The translations under genes and the position numbers were made by a program. Shown here one piece after another: positions 58,336 through 64,000 of a stretch of DNA of 64,000 nucleotides; positions within the stretch are counted from its first letter, which is position 1; each line of letters begins with the position of its first letter. The DNA lies in the NCBI RefSeq assembly GCF_964283195.1, contig NZ_CAXYLH010000007.1; one strand, written 5' to 3'. The notes under the pieces were generated by a model, which saw nothing but the letters and a program-made list of their open reading frames with translations, ran no database searches and was not told the origin of the DNA. Origin of the DNA: Paratractidigestivibacter sp003150175 (lineage in GTDB: Bacteria > Actinomycetota > Coriobacteriia > Coriobacteriales > Atopobiaceae).

Positions 58336-59237
58336 CGGGTCTCTCCCTTCAGGAAGAAGTGCAGGTACTCATCCACGCTCGCATGGTCGCAGGCGACGTC
58401 CGGGAACGCCTCGGCGAACTCGAAGCGGTTGGGCACCAGAACGTCGCAGCCATACTCGCGGCGCAGCAGGCGCGCATCGTCGACGCAGGAGAGGACCTCG
58501 CTCGCCCGAGAGGAGGCGCAGTGCGCGATGCCCGCGGTATCGGTGATGTCCTCGCGCGGCACGTCGAACGCGATGCGCCCCGCATCGATGGCGACCACGC
58601 GATCCGCAATGCGCTCGAGGTCGCTCGTGATGTGGCTCGAGAGCAGAACGCCATGGGCAGCGCCGCGCCCCTGCCCATCGTCGCCCGCGCTCGCGAAGGC
58701 CCGCAGCTGGTCGAGGACCTCGTCGCGCGCGATGGGGTCGAGGCCCGCCGTAGCCTCGTCAAGGACCAGCAGCTCCGCGCCGTGCGAGAGGGCAACCGCC
58801 AGCTGCAGCTTCATGCCCATGCCGCGGGAGAGGTCGCGGACCTTGGTTTTGGGGAGGATCCCCGCTCGCGCCGTGAGGTCATCGAAGGTCGCCTGGTCCC
58901 AGTTGGAGTACGCGGGGGCCACGCAGGCCACGACCTGGGAAACCGTGTGGTCGCGCGGGAACGGACAGGCGTCGAGCACCACGCCAACGCGTGAGCGCGC
59001 CTCTCGCTGGACAGGCGCCTTGCAGCCAGGACCGAACGGCTGCCCAAAGAGCCGTATCGAGCCCGAGTCCGTGTGGAGGAGCCCCAAGGCGGCGCGAAGC
59101 GTGGTGGTCTTGCCCGCGCCGTTGGTGCCCACGAGGCCGACGACCTCGCCCGCGCCCACGGCGAGGTCTATGCCGCCGAGGGAGAACGAGTCGCTCACGC
59201 GCCGACTTACGCCCTTCATTTCCAGCAGGTTCGTCAT
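58332..59237 (-). CDS. ABC transporter ATP-binding protein
   Basis: Cytoplasmic ATPase of 301 residues for the downstream permease. Walker A GTNGAGKTTTLR (about 37-48), signature-like LSRGMGMKLQLAVALS in place of LSGG (as often in the YtrB/BcrA group) and Walker B LLVLDEATAGLDP, H-loop SSHITSD. It has a C-terminal extension of about 90 residues. It starts 14 bp after the regulator stop. Confidence 0.88.
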   Translation of the reverse strand: MTNLLEMKGVSRRVSDSFSLGGIDLAVGAGEVVGLVGTNGAGKTTTLRAALGLLHTDSGSIRLFGQPFGPGCKAPVQREARSRVGVVLDACPFPRDHTVSQVVACVAPAYSNWDQATFDDLTARAGILPKTKVRDLSRGMGMKLQLAVALSHGAELLVLDEATAGLDPIARDEVLDQLRAFASAGDDGQGRGAAHGVLLSSHITSDLERIADRVVAIDAGRIAFDVPREDITDTAGIAHCASSRASEVLSCVDDARLLRREYGCDVLVPNRFEFAEAFPDVACDHASVDEYLHFFLKGETR

Positions 59238-59251
59238 GTTCCATCCCCTTT

Positions 59252-59632
59252 CTACTTGAGGCCCGAAGGCGCCATAAGATCGACCATGTCGTGGAGCTCC
59301 GCGCGCGAAAGCCCGAGCTCAGCGGCTTCACTCGCTGCCCGCCCCACGAGTTGCTCCACATGCCGCATGCGCTGCTCGCGCAAAAGCTCATTGCTCGTTT
59401 CGGCCACAAAGGTGCCCTTACCTTGGACGGTCGCGATGAGCCCCTCCGCCTCGAGGTCCGAGTAGGCGCGCTTTGTGGTGATGACCGAGACCCCCAGGCC
59501 ATCCGCGAGCGCCCGGATCGAGGGGAGCCGCTCGCCCGCGGCAAGGACGCCCGAGATGATCTGCGAGCGAACCTGAGAGGAGATCTGCTCGTAGATGGGC
59601 TTGTCGCTCGTGTTCGAAAGGAGTATATCCAT
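59252..59632 (-). CDS. GntR-family regulator, YtrA type
   Basis: Repressor of 126 residues: N-terminal winged helix (PIYEQISSQVRSQIISGVLA, LPSIRALADGLGVSVITTKR, GKGTFVAE) and a short C-terminal dimerisation tail, as in YtrA. ATG 59632 was chosen because AAGGA is 6 nt upstream; the ATG six bases earlier abuts it. Encoded first in the ABC-2 exporter operon, with a palindromic operator over its promoter. Confidence 0.9.
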   Translation of the reverse strand: MDILLSNTSDKPIYEQISSQVRSQIISGVLAAGERLPSIRALADGLGVSVITTKRAYSDLEAEGLIATVQGKGTFVAETSNELLREQRMRHVEQLVGRAASEAAELGLSRAELHDMVDLMAPSGLK

Positions 59633-59643
59633 GCTCATTCCTT

Positions 59644-59695
59644 AGTGTGTATATCTGTTAATGGCAGTATATATACGCTATACACACTTAAGCAA
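59644..59695 (-). promoter_or_regulatory. promoter and operator of the YtrA-type operon
   Basis: AGTGTGTATA (59644-59653) is mirrored exactly by TATACACACT (59679-59688). On the minus strand TTGCTT (59695-59690) and TATACT (59671-59666) form a promoter with an 18-bp spacer; one operator arm lies in the spacer and the other downstream of the -10. This fits autorepression. Confidence 0.72.
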
Positions 59696-59782
59696 CAACA
59701 TTTTTGATTCCGGCGGACGCGCCGCCTGCGAGATCGCACGTTTGACTTGCGAGGGCTGGCACCTCACGCACAAAGCGGGGCG

Positions 59783-60010
59783 CTAAAGTACGTAGAACGA
59801 TGGGTCATCGTTGAACGTCGGCTGGATACCGCGCGACGAGAAGAACCTCGCGATCGCCTCGCGCACCTCGCCGTCGCGCTCCCCCAGCGAGTCCCAGCTG
59901 AAGAACTGCCCGCCGCATGCGTCGTGCAGATGGATGCGCGTGCTCAGCCCCGCGGCGGCGAGCTCTTTGTTGCAGGCCTCGACATCGAAGGTGTTCACGA
60001 TCTTCGCCAT
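59783..60010 (-). CDS. small RDAC-like family protein
   Basis: Protein of 75 residues with the motif HLHDACGGQFFSWD (about 28-41) and a C-terminal FYVL. I associate the DACGGQ motif with the small 'RDAC family'; its function is unknown to me. One Cys before the motif (C13) and one in it (C32) could bind a metal. ATG 60010 follows AGGGGTCACC. It ends a minus-strand operon with rsmJ 8 bp upstream. Confidence 0.68.
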   Translation of the reverse strand: MAKIVNTFDVEACNKELAAAGLSTRIHLHDACGGQFFSWDSLGERDGEVREAIARFFSSRGIQPTFNDDPSFYVL

Positions 60011-60018
60011 GGTGACCC

Positions 60019-60699
60019 CTACCCTTCCGTCTGCCTCGGCGGCACGAGCACGTCGTAGCGCACGGCCTTGCCGGAAATCGAATAGCTCGGCTTGATGCCC
60101 GCGAGCTGAGGACCTTTGGCCGGGCGCTTGATCACGACCTTGCGCGGGGACGCGGCGAGCGCGGCGGCGACCAGCTCGTTCTCCTCCTCGCATGGCTGCT
60201 CAAGGTGATGGAGCAGCTGAAATTTCTTTTTGACCGCAGCGGACTTGGTGCGCCCGGGAAACATCGGGTCCAGGTAGACGACATCGGGCGCAAAGCCGAG
60301 CTCCGCCAGACCGGCGATGCTGTCCCCGCCCACGAGCGTCATGCGCTCAACGATATCCTTGAGCTGCGGCTCATTCGCCGCCCGCTCCATAGCGTCGGCG
60401 AGCAGCGCGCAGATCGTCTCGTCGCGCTCAAAGAGCGTCACGCGGAACCCCGCCGCCGCGAGGAGCAGCGAGTCCTCGCCGAGGCCCGCTGTGCAGTCGA
60501 TGGCCGTCGGCTCCTCGGCGCCGCGGACGCGCGCCGCGCGAACGAGCAGCTCGCGGCCCAACCGGTCTGTGCGCAGGCGCGGCAGCATCCGCGTGAAGTC
60601 CCCGAGAAGCTCCATGCCGCCGCCCACGAGCGCGAGCCCGCGCTCGTCTCGGCGCAGCTCAACGGTCTCCGCGCTCTCCGATGCCGACCTGCGCGCCAT
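60019..60699 (-). CDS. rsmJ: 16S rRNA (guanine-1516-N2)-methyltransferase RsmJ-like
   Basis: SAM-dependent methyltransferase of 226 residues. SAM site AIDCTAGLGEDSLLLAA (about 66-82), catalytic segment DVVYLDPMFPGRTKSAAVKK and the terminal KRPAKGP motif, all as in RsmJ. It starts 4 bp after the yhbY stop, implying coupled translation. Confidence 0.85.
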   Translation of the reverse strand: MARRSASESAETVELRRDERGLALVGGGMELLGDFTRMLPRLRTDRLGRELLVRAARVRGAEEPTAIDCTAGLGEDSLLLAAAGFRVTLFERDETICALLADAMERAANEPQLKDIVERMTLVGGDSIAGLAELGFAPDVVYLDPMFPGRTKSAAVKKKFQLLHHLEQPCEEENELVAAALAASPRKVVIKRPAKGPQLAGIKPSYSISGKAVRYDVLVPPRQTEG

Positions 60700-60703
60700 G
60701 GCG

Positions 60704-61003
60704 CTAGTCGAGCTGGATCTTCTGGACGCCCTCGCGCGAGCTCTCGCGGTACAGGGTGAACTTACGGCCGATGACCTGCACGACCTCGGCGCCGAGGTGC
60801 TCGGCGAGCTCTTCTGCGGCCTCGCGCGTGGAGAGCGCGGAGGTGTCGAGCACGGAGCACTTGATGAGCTCGTGCTTCTCGAGGTACTCGCTCGCCTGCT
60901 CGACGGTGTTCTCGGTCACGTTGGACTTGCCCACGATAACGGCGGGCTCGAGGTGGTGCGCGAGGCTGCGGAGCTGCCTGATCTGACGTCCGGCGAGAGC
61001 CAT
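60704..61003 (-). CDS. yhbY: YhbY-type CRM-domain RNA-binding protein
   Basis: Protein of 99 residues with the CRM fold: LRSLAHHLEPAVIVGKSNVT at the start, the GKSN motif, VEQASEYLEKHELIKCSVL and a C-terminal LYRESS. It associates with pre-50S ribosomal particles in other bacteria. Clustered with rRNA-modifying genes, consistent with ribosome assembly. Confidence 0.9.
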   Translation of the reverse strand: MALAGRQIRQLRSLAHHLEPAVIVGKSNVTENTVEQASEYLEKHELIKCSVLDTSALSTREAAEELAEHLGAEVVQVIGRKFTLYRESSREGVQKIQLD

Positions 61004-61094
61004 GGTCTACCTGCTTTCATGCGGATGCGCGGCGCCCGGCCGCGCGAAGACTACGAGTTAACTGCCCAACTCTAGCAGAAATCCGCAGCTAGCT

Positions 61095-61565
61095 TTACTT
61101 GTGATACGGTTCTCCGCGCGAAATCTTGCATGCGCGGTACACCTGCTCCAAAAGCACGACGCGCGCGAGGTTATGCGGCAGCGTGATCGGACCGAAGCTC
61201 AGCGTCTCGTCGGCGCGCGCCCGGACCTCATCGCTCACGCCGTCCGAGCCGCCGATGACGAAGGCGATGTCGCTCTTCCCGCCGAGCGCGAGCTCGTCGA
61301 GCCGGCGCGAGAAATCCTCGCTCGAGCGCTCCTTGCCCTCGATGGCGAGCAGGATGACATGCGTCCGCGGCCCGATGGCGCCGAGGATCGCCGCGCCCTC
61401 GCGCCTCCGCGCCGCTTCGACGCCTCCCGCGCGCGCCGGGTCGACGTCTGCGACCTCGCGCACCTCGACCTTGGCGTACGCCCCGAGCCGCTTGACGTAC
61501 TCGGCGCACGCCGCGACCCAGAACTTCTCTTTGAGCTTGCCCACGCACACGACGGTGTAGCGCAC
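61095..61565 (-). CDS. rlmH: 23S rRNA (pseudouridine-1915-N3)-methyltransferase
   Basis: SPOUT methyltransferase of 156 residues (family about 155-160). N-terminal YTVVCVGKLKEKFW, central LLAIEGKERSSEDFSRRL, knot motif FVIGGSDGVSDEV and C-terminal EQVYRACKISRGEPYHK. GTG 61565 was chosen because GAAGGAG lies just upstream. First gene of the operon rlmH-yhbY-rsmJ-small protein. Confidence 0.95.
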   Translation of the reverse strand: MRYTVVCVGKLKEKFWVAACAEYVKRLGAYAKVEVREVADVDPARAGGVEAARRREGAAILGAIGPRTHVILLAIEGKERSSEDFSRRLDELALGGKSDIAFVIGGSDGVSDEVRARADETLSFGPITLPHNLARVVLLEQVYRACKISRGEPYHK

Positions 61566-61713
61566 CGCATCTCCTTCCTCGCCTTGCCGACGGATCGCCT
61601 CGGTGCCAAGGCGGTCCACCGGCGGCCATAAGCGGTCGGCGCGGCGCTTCCGCATACCGCTCAATCGATGATTGAGCCCACCCACGCCTTCTTCCCGGAC
61701 ATAATAAACCCGC

Positions 61714-61722
61714 TGGTAGAAT
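61714..61722 (+). promoter_or_regulatory. extended -10 promoter of the HerA-like gene
   Basis: TGGTAGAAT is an extended -10 (TGn followed by TAGAAT), 33 bp before the GTG start. Confidence 0.5.
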
Positions 61723-61755
61723 GAGGTAGTTTTTTGCCGAGCGCAAGGAGGAACC

Positions 61756-63345
61756 GTGCTTCAGGACAACAAAATCTGGATGGCCCAGGGCGACAACCCC
61801 TGCTACCTGCTCCTTAATCAAGCCAACCGCCACGGCCTCATCGCCGGCGCCTCCGGCACGGGCAAGACGGTCACGCTCAAGCTCATGGCGGAGGGCTTCT
61901 CGCAGGCGGGCGTCCCCGTCTTTATGGCCGACGTCAAGGGCGACGTCAGCGGCATGTGCCAGGCGGGCGTCGACTCCGAGGGCATGCAGAAGCGCATCGC
62001 CAAGTTCGGCCTCGAGGGCTTTACCTACAAAGGCTGCCCGGCGCGCTTCTGGAGCATGGACGGCATCGGCGGCGTCCCCGTCCGCGTCACGGTCTCGGAT
62101 ATGGGCCCGACCCTGCTCGCCCGCCTGCTCGGTCTCACGAAGGTCCAGGAAGGCGTGCTCAACATCGTGTTCCGCATCGCCGACGACCGCCAGCTGCTGC
62201 TCATCGACATGAAGGACCTCCGCGCAATGCTCACCTACGTGAGCGAGCACGCCAAGGAGTACACGACGACCTACGGCAACGTCTCGGCGCAGTCCGTCGG
62301 CGCCATCCTACGCGCGCTCATCGCCGTCGAGGACCAGGGCGGCGACGTGTTCTTCGGCGAGCCCGCGCTCGAGCTCTCCGACTGGTTCGCCTGCGACGAG
62401 AACGGCGAGGGCTACATCAACATCCTCGACGCGACCAAGCTCGTCCAGCAGCCGCAGATCTACTCGATGTTCCTGCTCTGGGTGCTCTCGGACCTCTTTG
62501 AGAAGCTCCCCGAGGTGGGCGACATGGAAAAGCCCGAGTTCGTGTTCTTCTTTGACGAGGCGCACCTCCTGTTTAAGGACATGCCCTCCGAGCTGCTGAA
62601 CAAGATCATCCAGGTCGTCAAGCTCATCCGCTCCAAGGGCGTCGGCGTGTACTTTATCTCGCAGTCCCCGAGCGACATCCCCGACGAGGTCTTGGCCCAG
62701 CTCTCCAACCGCGTCCAGCACGGCCTGCGCGCCTACACCCCCGCCGAGCAGAAGGCCGTCAAGGCCGCTGCAGCCGCCTTCCGCGAGAACCCCAAGTTCA
62801 AGAGCGAGGCCGCCATCATGGAGCTCGGCACGGGCGAGGCGCTCGTGAGCTTCCTCGACGAGGACGGCAAGCCCTCGATCGTCGAGAACGCGAAGATCCT
62901 CCCGCCGCAATGCCTCATGGCCGCCGCCTCCGAGGAGGCCAAGGCCGCCGTAATCTCGGGCCAAGCCGCGCTCATGGAGAAGTACGGCAGCGCCATCGAC
63001 CGCGAGAGCGCCTACGAGCTGATCCTCGGCGAGCAGCAGGAGAACGCCGCCGCCGAGCAGCTCGCCAAGGAGCGCGCCGAGCTCGAGGCCCAGAAGGCAG
63101 AGTTCGCCAAGCAGCAGGCCGCCGCCCAAGCGAAGGCCGAGAAGGAAGCCGCGCGTCAGCAGCGCCTGGCCGAGCAGGAGGCCGCGAGGCAGCAGAAGGA
63201 GGCCGAGAAAGCCGCGGAGAAGGCGGCCAAGGAGCGCCAGAAGCAGCTCGACGCGATGACCCGCGCCGCCGCGAGCGTGCTCACCTCCGCGGGCCGCACC
63301 GCAGCCAACCAGATCATCCGCGGAATCTTCGGCACGCGGCGATAG
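61756..63345 (+). CDS. HerA/FtsK-like ATPase, DUF853 (YjgR) family
   Basis: Protein of 529 residues. Walker A GASGTGKTVTLK (about 31-42), Walker B FVFFFDEAHLLF (about 264-275), arginine-finger-type region SQSPSDIPDEVLAQLSNRVQ, and a long Ala/Lys/Glu/Gln coiled coil from about 430 to 510. The family is related to HerA bipolar translocases but its physiological role is poorly known. GTG 61756 follows AAGGAGG. Monocistronic. Confidence 0.88.
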   Translation: MLQDNKIWMAQGDNPCYLLLNQANRHGLIAGASGTGKTVTLKLMAEGFSQAGVPVFMADVKGDVSGMCQAGVDSEGMQKRIAKFGLEGFTYKGCPARFWSMDGIGGVPVRVTVSDMGPTLLARLLGLTKVQEGVLNIVFRIADDRQLLLIDMKDLRAMLTYVSEHAKEYTTTYGNVSAQSVGAILRALIAVEDQGGDVFFGEPALELSDWFACDENGEGYINILDATKLVQQPQIYSMFLLWVLSDLFEKLPEVGDMEKPEFVFFFDEAHLLFKDMPSELLNKIIQVVKLIRSKGVGVYFISQSPSDIPDEVLAQLSNRVQHGLRAYTPAEQKAVKAAAAAFRENPKFKSEAAIMELGTGEALVSFLDEDGKPSIVENAKILPPQCLMAAASEEAKAAVISGQAALMEKYGSAIDRESAYELILGEQQENAAAEQLAKERAELEAQKAEFAKQQAAAQAKAEKEAARQQRLAEQEAARQQKEAEKAAEKAAKERQKQLDAMTRAAASVLTSAGRTAANQIIRGIFGTRR

Positions 63346-63379
63346 TCGATCGCCCGGGCCTTGGGCGGAGCCGCTGCGT

Positions 63380-63385
63380 TAGAAT
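63380..63385 (+). promoter_or_regulatory. -10 element consistent with (near-)leaderless glycosylase mRNA
   Basis: TAGAAT ends 7 bases before the ATG at 63393, so transcription would start at about 63392. No ribosome site lies between (CGTCCCC). Confidence 0.45.
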
Positions 63386-63392
63386 CGTCCCC

Positions 63393-64000
63393 ATGGCAGC
63401 TCAGTACCAGCACATATCGCACGGTTTCGACCCCATCTACGACGAGCGCTCGCGCGTTCTCGTTCTGGGGTCGTTCCCTTCCGTAAAGAGCCGGCAGAAC
63501 GAGTTCTACTACGGCAACCCGCAGAACCGCTTCTGGCGCGTGATCGCCGGATGCGAGGGTTGCGCGGAACCTGAGTCCATCCCCCAGAAGCGGGAGATGC
63601 TCCTTTCGCACGGCATCGCGCTGTGGGACGTCATCGCCGAGTGCGACATCAAGGGCTCGAGCGACGCGAGTATAAAGAACGTGCAGGCCAACGATATTGC
63701 GCGGATCCTCGCCGCCGCGCCCGTGCGCGCGGTGATCTGCAACGGTGCGACGGCCGGGCGCCTCTACCACAAGTTCCTCGAGTACCGAAGCGGCATCCCC
63801 GCGATCGCGCTGCCCTCCACGAGCCCCGCGAACGCCGCTTGGGACGTCGAGCGGCTAACCGAGCGCTGGTCGGAGGCCTTATCGCAGGCGCGCCTCGCGG
63901 CCGCGCCCGCCGAGCAGGCCCTCGCCGCGAACCTCGCCCGCCGCGGGGTGCCTGCCGCCACCGACTACGGCACGCACCGCTCCATGCAGGGCAACAAAGG
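63393..64000 (+). CDS. DNA-deoxyinosine/uracil glycosylase-like protein, runs off window end
   Basis: At least 202 residues, open to the last base. The N-terminal region VLVLGSFPSVKSRQNEFYYG is typical of the hypoxanthine/deoxyinosine-DNA glycosylase group of the UDG superfamily; GNPQNRFWRVIAG and ALWDVIAECDIKGSSDASI follow, with LPSTSPANAAW as the second active-site motif. Removes deaminated bases from DNA. The tail beyond about residue 155 is longer than the core domain and its end is not seen. Confidence 0.85.
   Translation, partial: MAAQYQHISHGFDPIYDERSRVLVLGSFPSVKSRQNEFYYGNPQNRFWRVIAGCEGCAEPESIPQKREMLLSHGIALWDVIAECDIKGSSDASIKNVQANDIARILAAAPVRAVICNGATAGRLYHKFLEYRSGIPAIALPSTSPANAAWDVERLTERWSEALSQARLAAAPAEQALAANLARRGVPAATDYGTHRSMQGNK

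Noticed and set aside
1..64000. tRNA or rRNA genes
   Set aside because: Intergenic stretches were read for cloverleaf features and CCA ends; none was convincing.

Overview
The window is a 64 kb piece of a high-GC bacterial chromosome. It is most likely from an anaerobic member of the Coriobacteriia (Collinsella/Olsenella-like). This is inferred from the GC-rich codon use, the fermentative gene set (pyruvate formate-lyase, iron alcohol dehydrogenase with aldehyde dehydrogenase, class II fumarase), a bile salt hydrolase, an actinobacterial-type SOS box and at least two apparently leaderless genes. No rRNA, tRNA, phage, transposase or CRISPR array was seen. The window opens in intergenic DNA and closes inside a uracil/deoxyinosine-DNA-glycosylase-like gene.

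Layout. 0.2-5 kb: a minus-strand operon of a CydDC-like exporter pair, a small NO-linked Cys-rich protein and glutamate racemase. 5-11.7 kb: SlyD-like FKBP, fumarase, a SixA-CHAD fusion, an array of perfect hairpins, HtpG and a spermidine-synthase-like protein. 11.7-18.1 kb: a DUF554 membrane protein, then the most interesting block, a three-gene operon of a TerB_N/TerB_C protein, a BrxC/BrxD-type ATPase and an Lhr-like (BrxHI-like) helicase. Related hairpin repeats sit in frame inside the first and third of these genes. 18.2-25 kb: a KdpD/KdpE-like two-component system, a P2C (Na,K-ATPase-like) P-type ATPase and two TrkA/RCK proteins. 25-29.8 kb: RecQ, flavin reductase, ThpR, and a Y-family polymerase behind an SOS box with its small partner. 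29.8-31.3 kb: extragenic repeats and an RGG-repeat protein. 31.4-36.9 kb: a 1338-residue hybrid histidine kinase and a solute-binding lipoprotein whose signal peptide carries an in-frame TAG. 37-40 kb: an XRE-HTH/aminotransferase fusion with an operator array, and a HAD phosphatase. 40-44.3 kb: TrmL, bile salt hydrolase, a peptide-deformylase-like protein lacking the catalytic Glu, endonuclease III and an esterase. 44.3-49.1 kb: a TetM-like GTPase head to head with a GGDEF/EAL protein that looks 5'-truncated. 49.3-53.3 kb: Fe-alcohol dehydrogenase, aldehyde dehydrogenase and a COG0523 GTPase. 53.4-57.6 kb: an FNR-type regulator, then PflA and PflB behind a well-placed FNR box. 57.6-59.7 kb: an ABC-2 exporter with a YtrA-type repressor and its operator. 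59.8-61.6 kb: an RNA-modification operon (RlmH, YhbY, RsmJ, a 75-residue protein). 61.7 kb to the end: a HerA-like ATPase and the glycosylase.

How genes work together. The FNR-like regulator, pflA and pflB form an anaerobic fermentation module. The Kdp-like sensor pair probably controls the P-type ATPase and RCK genes, since no kdpFABC or trkH/ktrB is present. The TerB/BrxD-like/helicase trio resembles part of a BREX or Ter-linked DNA-processing defence system, but no pglX, pglZ, brxC, methylase or nuclease is adjacent, so it appears to be a separate compact system. The solute-binding protein next to the hybrid kinase, without a permease, suggests a ligand-sensing pair. All functions are inferred from sequence motifs read by eye; no database search was possible.
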